From Aromatoleum bremense (GTDB lineage: Bacteria; Pseudomonadota; Gammaproteobacteria; Burkholderiales; Rhodocyclaceae), in assembly GCF_017894365.1 (NCBI RefSeq), contig NZ_CP059467.1, forward strand, positions 3,720,001 through 3,784,000: a DNA stretch of 64,000 nucleotides, in the 5' to 3' direction. This document shows positions 7,882 to 16,455 of the stretch, in pieces. Within the stretch, counting starts at the first letter, position 1, and every line of letters starts with the position of its first letter. The notes under the pieces are model-generated. The model had not been told where the DNA came from. It was given only the letters and a program-made list of their open reading frames with translations, and searched no databases. Position numbers and translations under genes: made by a program.

Positions 7882-9438
7882 ATGTCCCGCAAGAAGCTGC
7901 CCATCGGTATTCAGACCTTCGCACGCATTCGCGAGGATGGCTGTTATTACGTCGACAAGACGGGCTTCGCGCTGCAGCTGATCGAGGAAGGCAACTACTA
8001 CTTCCTGTCGCGCCCGCGGCGCTTTGGCAAGAGCTTGCTGCTCGACACGCTGGCCGAGCTGTTCGAGGGGAATGAGCCGCTGTTTCGCGGGCTGGCGGCG
8101 CATGGGAAATGGGACTGGACCCGGCGGTTTCCGGTGCTGCGGATCAGCTTTGGCGATGGGATGTTGCAAAGCCGCGCGGCGCTGGATGAGCGGATCAACG
8201 AGCTCTTGACGGAAAACGAGCAGCGACTGGGTTTGACCGTCGAGCGCGCCAGCGTTGCCGGCCGCTTCGGGGCGCTGATTCGCCAGGCCGAGCAGGTGCA
8301 TGGCCAGCGGGTGGTGGTGCTGGTCGATGAGTACGACAAGCCGATCCTGGACAACCTGACCCGGCCCGAGATCGCGCGCGAGATGCGCGACGGGTTGCGC
8401 AACCTGTATTCGGTGATCAAGGGCCAGGATGCCCACATCCGCTTCGCGATGCTCACCGGGGTGTCGAAGTTCAGCAAGGTGAGTTTGTTCTCGGGGCTGA
8501 ACAACCTCAACGACATCACCCTGGATGAACGCTACTCGGCCCTCTGTGGCTATACCGACGAGGACGTCGACACGGTGTTCGCCCCGGAGCTGCCCGGGCT
8601 GGATCGGGACGAGATCCGCGCCTGGTACAACGGCTACAACTGGACGGGGACATCGGTCTATAACCCGTTCGATCTGTTGTTGCTGTTCCAGAAGCGGCAG
8701 TTCCGGCCGTTCTGGTTCGAGACGGGGACGCCGACTTTTCTGGTCGATCTGCTGACGGCACGGCGTACCTTTACGCCGGACCTGGAAAGGGTGGTGGCGC
8801 TCGAGTCGCTGCTCTCGAGCTTCGATGTCGACCGGATTCCGACCGAGGCGCTGATGTTCCAGGCGGGCTATCTGACCATCGATTCGGTGCGCTATCTGCC
8901 CGGCCTGATGCAGCTGACGCTGCGCTACCCGAACCTGGAGGTGCGCAGCAGCCTCAACAATGCCCTGCTGGAGGTGCTCTCCGACGACCCGGCGCGACAC
9001 GGCGTGCACCTGCCCCAGCTCTACGACCTGCTGACAGCAAACGATTTCCCCGGCCTGCAGCAGCTGTTTACCGCCTTCTTCGCCAGCATTCCGCACGACT
9101 GGTACCGCAACAACCCGATCGCCCAGTACGAGGGCTACTACGCCAGCGTGTTCTACAGCCACTTCGCCGCGCTGGGGCTGGATATTCGGCTGGAGGATGT
9201 GACGAATCGCGGTCGGATCGACATGGCGGTGCTGTTCAACCGCAACGTCTATCTGTTCGAGTTCAAGGTGGTGGAGCTGGTGCCCGAAGGCAAGGCGCTG
9301 CAGCAGCTGCGCGACCGCGCCTACGCCGACAAGTACCGCGCCCGCGGTGAGCCGATCCACCTGATTGGGGTGGAGTTCAGCCGCGACAGCCGCAGTGTGG
9401 TGGGGTTCGAGGTCGAGCGGGTTGCGGCCTCCTCGTAG
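7882..9438 (+). CDS. AAA-ATPase-like protein with C-terminal PD-(D/E)XK nuclease domain
   Basis: The 518-residue protein starts MSRKKLPIGIQTFARIREDG. It carries CYYVDKT, the degenerate Walker A region SRPRRFGKSLLLDTL, a Walker B-like VVVLVDEYDKPIL, and a C-terminal GRIDMAVLFNRNVYLFEFKV nuclease core (PDDEXK_9/DUF1703). This family is common in accessory regions; its role is unknown but it is often suspected in DNA exchange or defence. No partner gene is adjacent. The next ~250 bp (9439-9689) hold only a short hairpin and no convincing gene. Confidence 0.85.
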   Translation: MSRKKLPIGIQTFARIREDGCYYVDKTGFALQLIEEGNYYFLSRPRRFGKSLLLDTLAELFEGNEPLFRGLAAHGKWDWTRRFPVLRISFGDGMLQSRAALDERINELLTENEQRLGLTVERASVAGRFGALIRQAEQVHGQRVVVLVDEYDKPILDNLTRPEIAREMRDGLRNLYSVIKGQDAHIRFAMLTGVSKFSKVSLFSGLNNLNDITLDERYSALCGYTDEDVDTVFAPELPGLDRDEIRAWYNGYNWTGTSVYNPFDLLLLFQKRQFRPFWFETGTPTFLVDLLTARRTFTPDLERVVALESLLSSFDVDRIPTEALMFQAGYLTIDSVRYLPGLMQLTLRYPNLEVRSSLNNALLEVLSDDPARHGVHLPQLYDLLTANDFPGLQQLFTAFFASIPHDWYRNNPIAQYEGYYASVFYSHFAALGLDIRLEDVTNRGRIDMAVLFNRNVYLFEFKVVELVPEGKALQQLRDRAYADKYRARGEPIHLIGVEFSRDSRSVVGFEVERVAASS

Positions 9439-9521
9439 GATGTTCTAGTCGCGCTCGGCGGTATTGTTGGTTTTCTGGATGAGCGGGGCTATGCTGGGTG
9501 GCAACAGCGCCCAAACCTCTG

Positions 9522-9540
9522 ATGCCGGCTCGTCCGGCAT
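9522..9540 (+). terminator. Hairpin downstream of the AAA/PD-(D/E)XK gene
   Basis: ATGCCGG (9522-9528), a 5-nt loop and CCGGCAT (9534-9540) form a perfect 7-bp stem. It is followed by TATGTTTGGG rather than a clean T-run, so it is only a possible terminator. Confidence 0.3.
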
Positions 9541-9660
9541 TATGTTTGGGCCTTCTTTTGTCGCTCTTGTGCGACGTTGCATGACAGTTTCAACTCGCGG
9601 AGGACACCCGATGCTGCGCGCCATCGCGACAGAAGAACTCAGGCTGAGCGGGTCGAAAAT

Positions 9661-10150
9661 TTGAGAACAACACAAACCGAGCAGGCGTAATGAGCACCTA
9701 TCAGGAAATCCTCGCGCGGATCGAAGCGCTCAAGCAGCAGGCCGAAGAAATGCGGCAGACCGAGATTGCCGGCGTGATCGCCGACATCCGGCAGAAGATC
9801 AGCGATTACAACCTGAGCGCGGCCGACCTGGGCTTCGGCACTCCGGCGCGGGCCGAGAAACCGGCGGCGGGCAAGCGCGGGGTAGTCAAGGCGAAATATC
9901 GCAACCCGGCCACCGGCACGAGCTGGTCCGGCCGCGGCGTGATGCCAAAGTGGCTGAAGGCCGAGCTGGATGCGGGCAAGGCGAAGGAGGCGTTCCTGAT
10001 TGCGGATGAAGGTGCGCAGGTCTGATGAATCGCGCCCGGGGCGCGGATCGATTGCGATGAAATCCGGAGCCGGGATTTCGGGGATGCCAGCCGCGGGCGG
10101 GGAACGGGCGTGGAAGGTCGTCGCCCTGGCGATAGTGGTCGCGCTCTTCG
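9661..10150 (+). repeat. Segmental duplication, copy 1 (hns plus 5' end of a vanZ-like gene)
   Basis: About 490 bp here are near-identical to about 22864-23352. The repeat begins just before the hns ribosome site and ends within a vanZ-like coding sequence at GCGCTCTTCG. Here the vanZ part stops abruptly and is joined to a glycosyltransferase fragment, while copy 2 continues into the rest of the vanZ-like gene. Copy 1 is therefore the derived copy. Confidence 0.85.
9690..10025 (+). CDS. hns: H-NS-family nucleoid protein, copy 1
   Basis: The 111-residue protein has an N-terminal coiled-coil oligomerisation region (MSTYQEILARIEALKQQAEE) and the C-terminal DNA-binding motif KYRNPATGTSWSGRGVMPKW with the T-W-[ST]-G-R-G type core. 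It silences AT-rich or foreign DNA. It differs from copy 2 at only a handful of residues. Having two hns copies inside the decayed polysaccharide region may affect silencing of nearby acquired genes. Confidence 0.92.
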   Translation: MSTYQEILARIEALKQQAEEMRQTEIAGVIADIRQKISDYNLSAADLGFGTPARAEKPAAGKRGVVKAKYRNPATGTSWSGRGVMPKWLKAELDAGKAKEAFLIADEGAQV

Positions 10151-10322
10151 ATGAGGGGCTGCCGGTGCTGCTGGCCTCGGCGGATTGTCACCACCTGGTC
10201 ATCCAGAAACGCGGCGCCGCCGACGCGGTGCTGCCTTCCAAGCTGACCAACATCCTCGCCGCGGGCGGCAATGCGGTGATTACCGCGGATGCCGACACCA
10301 CGCTCGGCGTGCTGTGCAGCGA
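10151..10322 (+). pseudogene. WcaI-type glycosyltransferase C-terminal fragment (copy A)
   Basis: The frame reads GLPVLLASADCHHLVIQKRG, then LPSKLTNILAAGGNAVITAD and TTLGVLC, the C-terminal UDP/GDP-sugar-binding part of a WcaI-like GT4 enzyme. It starts at the end of the hns duplication and breaks off at 10322. The same piece occurs at 11335, 20645 and 22455. Confidence 0.75.
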
Positions 10323-10388
10323 GCGGGAGGGGCACCAACTCGGGAAATCTGCTTGCAGTAGAGCAACCATTGCACTAAATTCGATGTT

Positions 10389-10616
10389 ATGCCGATACTT
10401 CAACGCTTTCCTGCGTCACGCGTATTGATGTATGCCGGTGATCACCTGCTTCCCCACGTCCATGTCAAATTGCGCGATGGACGGGAATGCACGGTGGACA
10501 TCGGCTCACTTGAGATCAAGGGCCGCATTGCGCCACGCGAGATCAAGGAGGAGTTGGACTGGATCGAGTCGAACCGGGCATTCCTGCTCGGCGCATGGCG
10601 GAGGTATAACCCGTGA
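10389..10616 (+). CDS. DUF4160 domain protein (putative TA component)
   Basis: The 75-residue protein begins MPILQRFPASRVLMYAGDHL and has the DUF4160 hallmark PHVHVKLRDGRECTVDIGSL. DUF4160 proteins are usually encoded directly before a DUF2442 protein and the pair is regarded as a TA-like module. Here the stop overlaps the GTG of the DUF2442 gene (GTGA), indicating translational coupling. Confidence 0.8.
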   Translation: MPILQRFPASRVLMYAGDHLLPHVHVKLRDGRECTVDIGSLEIKGRIAPREIKEELDWIESNRAFLLGAWRRYNP

Positions 10617-11107
10617 GCAACTATTTTTTCCCCAAGCTGTTGGCTGTGGAAGCCCTCGCCCCTTATCGCTTGCGCACGAACTGGAGCACCGGCGAGTCGC
10701 TGGAGGTCGATGTAGAAGGCGTATTGCGTTCAATCCCCACACTCATCGCCATCCTCAACCCGGAGGTGTTTGCCCGGGTTCATGTCGGCGAATGGGGTAA
10801 CAGCATCGAATGGATCGACGAGGAGTTCGGTGCGGACAACGTCTACGCCTGGGCCAAGGAACAGGCCGGCGATGTCAGCCATCAGATGTTCGACGAGTGG
10901 ATGCACCGCAACGCGTTGTCGCTCAACACGGCGGCCGAGGCCCTGGGCATCAGCCGCCGCATGGTCAGCTACTACCGCACGGCGCACAAAGCCATCCCGC
11001 GTGCGATCTGGCTGGCCTGCCTCGGCTGGGAAGCGACACGACCAAAGACCAAGACGCTTCCGCGTGCTTTGCCCACGGCTCGCGAGTATGCAGCACTCCA
11101 CGCTTGA
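10613..11107 (+). CDS. DUF2442 protein with C-terminal helix-turn-helix
   Basis: The 164-residue protein starts at GTG. Residues 1-70 form the DUF2442 domain (LRTNWSTGESLEVDVEGVL, then EVFARVHVGEWGNSIEWIDE). Residues ~95-150 form an HTH, NTAAEALGISRRMVSYYRT. This looks like the regulatory half of the DUF4160/DUF2442 pair. Its last codons abut a wecG fragment at 11104, so the extreme C-terminus could be altered. Confidence 0.78.
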   Translation: MSNYFFPKLLAVEALAPYRLRTNWSTGESLEVDVEGVLRSIPTLIAILNPEVFARVHVGEWGNSIEWIDEEFGADNVYAWAKEQAGDVSHQMFDEWMHRNALSLNTAAEALGISRRMVSYYRTAHKAIPRAIWLACLGWEATRPKTKTLPRALPTAREYAALHA

Positions 11108-11662
11108 AGCTGGCCGGTTATCACCACGGCTACTTCTGGAGCAACGAAGTCGGAACGGTCGAGAAGATCCGCGCCAGCGGCGCGCAGTCGCTGTTCGTGG
11201 CGATCACCTCGCCGAATAAGGAGAACTTCATCAACCGCTGGCACGACCAGTTTGGCGTGAGCGTCGTGATGGGCGTGGGCGGCACCTTCGACGTCGTCGC
11301 CGGCAAGGTAAAGCGCGCCCCGCTGCAGCCCTATGAGGGGCTGCCGGTGCTGCTGGCCTCGGCGGCTTGTCACCTCGTCATCCAGAAACGCGGCGCCGCC
11401 GACGCGGTGCTGCCTTCCAAGCTGACCAACATCCTCGCCGCGGGCGGCAATGCGGTGATCACCGCCGATGCCGACACCACGCTCGGCGTGCTGTGCACCG
11501 AGCATCCCGGCATCGCGGTGCTGGCGTACCGGCTGCGGGTGGCGGATTCGATCATGCTGGCGCTGCCGGATGCGCAGCACGAGCGCTATCGCTGGTGGCG
11601 GCCGGCGGACATGCGCGAGAGCGCGGCGGTGCATGGGAATGCGCGGGCGTATGTGAACGACC
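11104..11662 (+). pseudogene. Chimeric fragment: WecG/TagA-type + WcaI-type + Gmm
   Basis: A single open frame joins three unrelated gene pieces. LKLAGYHHGYFWSNEVGTVE to VGGTFDVVAGKVKRAP is a WecG/TagA/CpsF-type glycosyltransferase (11104-~11330). LQPYEGLPVLLAS to TTLGVLCTEHPG is a WcaI-type C-terminus (~11330-11515). AYRLRVADSIMLALPDAQHE to VHGNARAYV is the C-terminus of a Gmm-type GDP-mannose mannosyl hydrolase (NUDIX). The WcaI-Gmm joint is repeated at ~20835, so the fusion predates duplication. No start codon context suggests expression. Confidence 0.75.
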
Positions 11663-11713
11663 CCGCGCAAGCCCACCGCATGACGCGCTGGCTACGCGCG
11701 CCTGGGCCCTCAG

Positions 11714-11756
11714 CGCTCACCAGAATTGACCCGGCTTCCGCTCAAGTAATTGACCC
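11714..11756 (+). repeat. IS21-like left end with two transposase-binding boxes
   Basis: The tip CGCTCAC is followed by TTGACCC at 11726-11732 and again at 11750-11756, 24 bp apart. The spacing is the same as at the right end. Confidence 0.8.
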
Positions 11757-11857
11757 AGCAATCTGAGGTAGGGTCGCCGCCGTGACGGCGGCCGATTGAT
11801 CTATTTGGCCCGCCTGTCGGACGCTCTCTGGAGGGTTCCCTCGGCAGAGGTCCGTCC

Positions 11858-12298
11858 ATGCAGAGCAAACAGTGCGCTGGCTGCGGCAAGTTATTCCATC
11901 CCCGGCCGCAAACCCCCCGGCAAAGTTACTGCGCGTCGGCGGCGTGCCAGCGGGAACGGCGACGTCGCTGGCAACTGGCGCGGCGGCAGAGCGATCCCGA
12001 GTACCGAGAGAATCAGGCGCGGGCGCAGGCGGCGTGGGCCGCACAGCATCCCGATTACTGGCGCGAGTACCGGCGTTCGCATCCGGCGTACAGCGACCGT
12101 AACCGCCGCCAGCAGCAGGCGCGCGACGCGAGGCGGGCGGCACGCGTTCTTGCAAAGATGAACGTGTGGACGCGTGAAACGCCCGTGCCCTCAGGGATTT
12201 ACCGGCTGAGCCCGGCCACGCGTGACGATCTTGCAAAGATGGACGCGTGGATGGTTCGAATCACTGCGGTTTCAAGCCCTTACGCACCCTCCGGCTGA
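11858..12298 (+). CDS. Small zinc-ribbon-like protein, IS21 passenger
   Basis: The 146-residue protein starts MQSKQCAGCGKLFHPRPQTP and has C-x2-C and C-x4-C spaced cysteines (CAGCG ... YCASAACQ), a likely zinc site. A very basic, Arg/Gln-rich middle (RRQSDPEYRENQARAQ) follows. It lies inside the IS21-like element, upstream of the ParB-like gene. I infer a DNA-binding accessory role in transposition or regulation; no family function is known to me. Confidence 0.65.
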   Translation: MQSKQCAGCGKLFHPRPQTPRQSYCASAACQRERRRRWQLARRQSDPEYRENQARAQAAWAAQHPDYWREYRRSHPAYSDRNRRQQQARDARRAARVLAKMNVWTRETPVPSGIYRLSPATRDDLAKMDAWMVRITAVSSPYAPSG

Positions 12299-12354
12299 TC
12301 TTGCAAAGAGAGGACGTCATCGCCATTCGCAGCGCGGCTGGGTAGGGTTCGGTC

Positions 12355-13347
12355 ATGGACACCCCGGCCCCCCAGATGCCTGAAGTCGATCTGCACCGCC
12401 TCGATCTGCGCTTCGCCGACGCGCGGCTGCTCGAGCCGCGCGCGATCGAGGCCCTCGCCCGCTCGATCGAGCAAAGCGGCCAACTCATTGCGTGCATCGC
12501 CGTCCCCGACGCCGACAGCCAGCGCCTGATCCTGGTCGACGGCTACCGGCGTGTGCTCGCCCTGCGTCGGCTCGGACGGGACACCGCGCGGGTGGAAGCC
12601 TGGGCGTGCGATCTCGCGCAGGCCCTGTTGACGATTCTCGCGCAAGCCGGCCGCCGACCTTTCGCGGCGCTGGAAGAGGCTCTGCTGCTGCAGGAACTCG
12701 TGCGCGGCCAGGGGCTCTCGGAGCGCGAGGTGGCGCGCCGCTGCGGCCGCGACGTGAGCTGGGTCAGCCGGCGTCTGGAGCTCGTCTGCGGCGTGCCCGA
12801 AGCCGTGCTCGCGGCCGTGCGCCAGGGCACGGTTTCGACCTGGGCGGCGACACGGGTTCTGGCCCCGTTGGCGCGCGCCAACACCGCGCAGGCGACGCAG
12901 CTGCTCGCTGCGCTGGCGGCGACGCCGCTGTCCACCCGAGAGCTGCAGGTCTGGTTCCGGCATTACCTGACGAGCCCGAGTGCCGCCCGCGAGCGCATGG
13001 TGGCCCAGCCGCGCCTGTTCATTCAGAGCCTGCGCGCGCAGGAAGAAGAGCTCGCCGATACGCGCCTTCGCGCCGGGCCGCACGGCCAGTGCGCGGCCGA
13101 TGTCCGGCAACTCTTGGCGCTGATCAGGCGGCTGCGTAGCCGGCTGCCGAGCCTGTCCCGCGAAGTGCTTCCCGAATCCCTTCTCGGCGCGCTCGCTCAC
13201 CTGCGCGCCGCCCTCGATGCGCTGCACTCCGAGCTTGCGAGGAGCCTTGACCATGACGCCGAGCCAGATTCGCGATGCCGTCCGAACCCTGCAAGCCCAA
13301 GGCAAGAGCCTGCGCGAGATCAGCCGTGTGCTCGAGCTATCGCGTAA
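12355..13347 (+). CDS. ParB-like nuclease-domain protein, IS21 passenger
   Basis: The 330-residue protein has an N-terminal ParB/RepB fold (FADARLLEPRAIEALARSIE, SGQLIACIAVPDADSQRLIL, VDGYRRVLALRRLGRDT) and a central HTH with SEREVARRCGRDVSWVSRRL. It starts within the element and overlaps istA by 95 bp. Unlike chromosomal ParB it has no ParA partner. It may bind the element ends or control istAB; this is inference. Confidence 0.82.
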   Translation: MDTPAPQMPEVDLHRLDLRFADARLLEPRAIEALARSIEQSGQLIACIAVPDADSQRLILVDGYRRVLALRRLGRDTARVEAWACDLAQALLTILAQAGRRPFAALEEALLLQELVRGQGLSEREVARRCGRDVSWVSRRLELVCGVPEAVLAAVRQGTVSTWAATRVLAPLARANTAQATQLLAALAATPLSTRELQVWFRHYLTSPSAARERMVAQPRLFIQSLRAQEEELADTRLRAGPHGQCAADVRQLLALIRRLRSRLPSLSREVLPESLLGALAHLRAALDALHSELARSLDHDAEPDSRCRPNPASPRQEPARDQPCARAIA

Positions 13348-14641
13348 TACCGTGCGCCGGATCGTGCGCCCCGACGATCCGGCGCGATCGGAAGACGCAT
13401 GCCCGGGTGTGCCGCGGGCCTATTTGAAGTCGGCCTTCGAGCGCGCCCAGGGCAACGTCGTGCGCGTGGCCGAACTGCTCGCCGCCGAGTACGAGCTCAC
13501 CGTCTCGTACAGCACGCTGACCCGCTGGGTTCGCGAGGCCGGACTGCGCGCACCGCCCCCGCGTGCCGGGCAATACTTCTTCGCGCCGGGCGAGGAAATG
13601 CAGCACGATACCTCGCCGCATCGCGTCACCCTGGGCGACAAGACCGTGACCGCGCAGTGTGCCGGTCTCGTGCTCGCCTACTCGCGCCGGCTGTTCATCC
13701 GGTATAGCCCGCGTTTCACGCGCTTCGAAGCCAAGGAGTTTCTGCTCGAGGCGGTGCGCTTCATGGATGGCGCTTGTCCGCAGTGCATCATCGACAACAC
13801 CAGCGTGATGCTCGCCGCCGGCGCCGGAGCGGATGCTGTCATCGCGCCCGAGATGGCGGCCTTCGCCCGCACGCTGGGGTTCGAATTCCGTGCGCACCGG
13901 GTCAATCATCCCGATCGCAAGGGGCGGATCGAGCGCAACTTCTTCTTCGTCGAAACCAATTTCCTGCCCGGACGCCGCTTCACCGACTTCGACGACCTGA
14001 ACCGCCAGGCGCTCGCCTGGTGCCAGGAGGTGGCCAATGCCCGACCGAAGCGGTCTCTGGGGATGTCGCCGGAAACCGCCTATGTGCTCGAGAAGCCGTA
14101 TTTGCGGGCGCTGCCCGCGGTGCTGCCGCCGGTCTATGAGGTCTTCGAGCGGGTAGTGGACCTGAACGGCTATGTCTCGCTCGAGGTCAATCGCTACTCC
14201 GTGCCGGAGCGTCTGGTCGGGCAGGCGGTGACGGTCTACAAATATCCGGCCCGCGTCGACATTCATCATCGCCATCGCGTGGTGGCGACCCATCTGCGGC
14301 TGATCGGCCAGCGCGATGCGCGCAGTACCGACGCCGCGCACCATCCCACCCCCGTCAGGGCCAGCCGCACGCCGGCCCTCGAAGCGCAACTGCGCGACGA
14401 CAGCCCCGAGCTCGAGGCCTATGTGCGGGCCCTCAAGCAACGCGGTCAGGGCCGTGGGGCCCGGGCCTTGCGACGCCTGCTCGAGCTCCAGCGCACCTAT
14501 CCCGGGGAAGCCTTTCTGGCGGCCGTGCGCCAGGCGGCGCACTACGGGCTGTACGATCTGGGGCGGCTTGAGAAACTCATCCTGCGCGAGGTCGCCGGCA
14601 ACTTCTTTGCGTTGAACGACGCGCTCGATGACGACGCGTGA
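13253..14641 (+). CDS. istA: IS21-family transposase IstA
   Basis: The start is ATG 13253 (MTPSQIRDAVRTLQAQGKSL). The 462-residue protein has an N-terminal HTH (LREISRVLELSRNTVRRIVR) and an rve-type DDE core with MQHDTS, IIDNTSVML and RIERNFFFVETNF supplying the D, D and E. A C-terminal beta domain follows (VEVNRYSVPERLVG-type). It catalyses cut-and-paste transposition together with IstB. It appears intact and overlaps istB by 14 bp. Confidence 0.93.
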   Translation: MTPSQIRDAVRTLQAQGKSLREISRVLELSRNTVRRIVRPDDPARSEDACPGVPRAYLKSAFERAQGNVVRVAELLAAEYELTVSYSTLTRWVREAGLRAPPPRAGQYFFAPGEEMQHDTSPHRVTLGDKTVTAQCAGLVLAYSRRLFIRYSPRFTRFEAKEFLLEAVRFMDGACPQCIIDNTSVMLAAGAGADAVIAPEMAAFARTLGFEFRAHRVNHPDRKGRIERNFFFVETNFLPGRRFTDFDDLNRQALAWCQEVANARPKRSLGMSPETAYVLEKPYLRALPAVLPPVYEVFERVVDLNGYVSLEVNRYSVPERLVGQAVTVYKYPARVDIHHRHRVVATHLRLIGQRDARSTDAAHHPTPVRASRTPALEAQLRDDSPELEAYVRALKQRGQGRGARALRRLLELQRTYPGEAFLAAVRQAAHYGLYDLGRLEKLILREVAGNFFALNDALDDDA

Positions 14642-15422
14642 GCAGATCCACGCCCAGCTCGCCCAGCTGCGGCTGCGCGGCATGGCCGCCGCCCTCGATG
14701 CCGAATTCGAGCGCGCCGAGCGCGAAGGCGCGCCGCCGGCCGAAGTCGTCGGGCGCTTGCTGGCGGCCGAAGCGGCCGAGCGGCGCGAGAAGAGCCTCGC
14801 GTACCGACTGACGCAAGCGAAGCTGCCCTGGCGCTGGACGCTCGATTCCTTTCCCTTCGACCGCCAGCCCGGGGTCGATCGGGGCCAGATCCGCGCCCTG
14901 GCCGGACTCGACTTCCTGCGCCGCAACGAGAACATCCTGCTGATCGGCCCGCCGGGGACCGGCAAGACCGGCATCGCGCTGGCGCTTCTGCGCGCGGCGT
15001 GCCTCAATGGCCACGCCGCGCGCTTCTACAAGGCCCAGGTCCTGCTCGACGAGCTCTATGCCTCGCTCGCCGATCGCTCGACACCGAAGCTCCTCGCGCA
15101 ACTCGCCCGCTTCCAGCCACTGCTGATCGATGAACTGGGCTATCTCACCCTCAAGCCCGAGCAGTCCAATGCCTTCTTCCGGCTGATGGATCAGCGCTAC
15201 GGGCGCGTCTCGACGCTGATCACCACGAACTTGGAACCGAGCGCCTGGTACGAGTTGTTCGCCAACAAGGCCCTTGTCGACGCCTTGCTCGACCGGCTCC
15301 AGCACCGCTGCATCACCATTCGCATCGACGGACCCTCCCTGCGAACCCCAGTGCCGCACTCGCCGCCGACGAACAAGGGCGCGTCGAAATCGGCGCCCCT
15401 CCCGTGCGCACCCGCGGCATAA
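14628..15422 (+). CDS. istB: IS21 helper ATPase IstB
   Basis: The 264-residue protein has an N-terminal helical domain and an AAA+ core: Walker A LLIGPPGTGKTGIAL, Walker B PLLIDELGYLTL, sensor STLITTNLEPS. IstB remodels DNA and stimulates IstA, as DnaC-like ATPases do. The tail after PSLRTPVPHS is low-complexity, as is common in this family. About 250 bp of non-coding sequence separate it from the right end of the element. Confidence 0.93.
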   Translation: MTTREQIHAQLAQLRLRGMAAALDAEFERAEREGAPPAEVVGRLLAAEAAERREKSLAYRLTQAKLPWRWTLDSFPFDRQPGVDRGQIRALAGLDFLRRNENILLIGPPGTGKTGIALALLRAACLNGHAARFYKAQVLLDELYASLADRSTPKLLAQLARFQPLLIDELGYLTLKPEQSNAFFRLMDQRYGRVSTLITTNLEPSAWYELFANKALVDALLDRLQHRCITIRIDGPSLRTPVPHSPPTNKGASKSAPLPCAPAA

Positions 15423-15646
15423 CCCGCCCCATCATTCCCTGCGCAAACCCTGGGGCGCTGCCCCAGACCCCGCACTCGCCGTGAGGCAGACGCCGGGGAT
15501 GGAAAAATCCCATCCCCGGCGCTGCCACGAGCGTATCTCCCCTCCAAGGCGTCAAGGGCTTTCGCGGCATAAACGCGGCGATAAACCCGCCGCATTTATT
15601 CCACGGTCCCTTGACCCCTTTCCGGGTTGTTCACTGCGCACTGGCC

Positions 15647-15689
15647 GGGTCCGTTCTGATAAGCAGAAATGGGTCAGTTTCCGTGAGCG
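15647..15689 (+). repeat. IS21-like right end with two transposase-binding boxes
   Basis: Read on the minus strand, the tip CGCTCAC (complement of 15683-15689) is followed by CTGACCC (15671-15677) and CGGACCC (15647-15653), with the same 12- and 36-bp offsets as the left end. Confidence 0.8.
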
Positions 15690-15745
15690 TCGAGGCCTGG
15701 GCAACGCGGTGGCCAGAAGTTAGCAAAACCGCTAACATTCAGAAC

Positions 15746-16071
15746 ATGAACTGGACAGTCAGTTACTTCAACGAGGGCGGCAGCGGGAAATCACCAAATG
15801 GCCAGTCGGCATCTACGCCGACTTCCTGCGCCTCATCTTCCTGATGGAGGAGCACGGTGCCGACCTGCGCCTACCGCACTCTCGCGCCATGGGCGATGGC
15901 CTCTTCGAGCTGCGCTGCAAGGGTGAGGAAGGAATTGGCCGAGTGTTCTACTGCACGTTGGTCGGACGCCAGATCGTCATCCTGCACAGCTTCATCAAGA
16001 AGACGCAGGAAACTCCAGACCGGGAGCTGAAGACTGCCCGCAAGCGACTGAAGGAGGTCAAACATGGATAG
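15746..16071 (+). pseudogene. higB: HigB-type toxin, frameshifted
   Basis: The first frame gives MNWTVSYFNEGG. The continuation is in another frame: QREITKWPVGIYADFLRLIF, then MEEHGADLRLPHSRAMGDGL and FELRCKGEEGIGRVFYC, a clear HigB/RelE-like (Gp49) toxin. A 1-nt shift near 15777 separates them. Either the toxin is inactive or a base is missing in this assembly. An internal ATG at 15844 could still give an 75-aa C-terminal product. Confidence 0.8.
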
Positions 16072-16375
16072 AGAGCATTTCAAGCCGGTTCGCCTGGACA
16101 CCAAGGCGGAACTTGCCCGTGCCATGCAACGGCCGGGATTCAAGGCTGCGTGGGACGGACTGGAGGAAGAGTACGCGGCACTCAACGAGCTGCTCCAGGC
16201 GCGCAAGCAAGCCGGCCTGACGCAGGAAGAAGTCGCTGCCCGCATGGGCACGACCAAGAGCGCCGTGTCGCGTTTGGAAGCATCCATTCGTAGCGAAAGC
16301 CATTCGCCCTCGTTCGCGACGCTGCGCAAGTACGCGCACGCTTGCGGCAAGCGACTGGTCATCAAGATGGTCTAA
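16064..16375 (+). CDS. higA: HigA-type XRE antitoxin
   Basis: The 103-residue protein (MDREHFKPVRLDTKAELARA) has an XRE helix-turn-helix, LTQEEVAARMGTTKSAVSRL, and overlaps the toxin stop by 8 bp. It is intact even though the toxin is frameshifted, the expected order of loss in a decaying toxin-first module. It also binds its own promoter in this family. Confidence 0.9.
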   Translation: MDREHFKPVRLDTKAELARAMQRPGFKAAWDGLEEEYAALNELLQARKQAGLTQEEVAARMGTTKSAVSRLEASIRSESHSPSFATLRKYAHACGKRLVIKMV

Positions 16376-16400
16376 TTGAAAGTTGGGAGACGACCCCCGA

Positions 16401-16455
16401 TTTCCCGCACCGCCAGCCGCACGCAAGCGCTGAACCCCGGCCTGAAGCGGGCCGG
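16401..16455 (+). pseudogene. WecG/TagA-type glycosyltransferase micro-fragment
   Basis: The sequence encodes TASRTQALNPGLKRAG and is closely similar to 22187-22236 (TASRVQALNPSLKLAG). It is joined in frame to a truncated RelE toxin. Confidence 0.6.

Larger units (their letters stand above)
11714..15689 (+). mobile_element. IS21-like element with zinc-ribbon and ParB-like passengers
   Basis: The 3,976-bp element carries istA and istB plus two upstream genes. Its ends are mirror images: CGCTCAC at each tip (11714-11720 and the complement at 15683-15689), then a TGACCC-type box 12 bp in and another 36 bp in on both sides. Such repeated terminal boxes are typical of IS21 transposase-binding ends. 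A clean target duplication could not be seen. It inserted next to the WecG/WcaI/Gmm chimera. Confidence 0.85.

Noticed and set aside
9464..9664. Small ORF between the AAA/PD-(D/E)XK gene and hns copy 1
   Set aside because: No ribosome site, a natural hairpin lies inside, and the residue pattern has no family resemblance.
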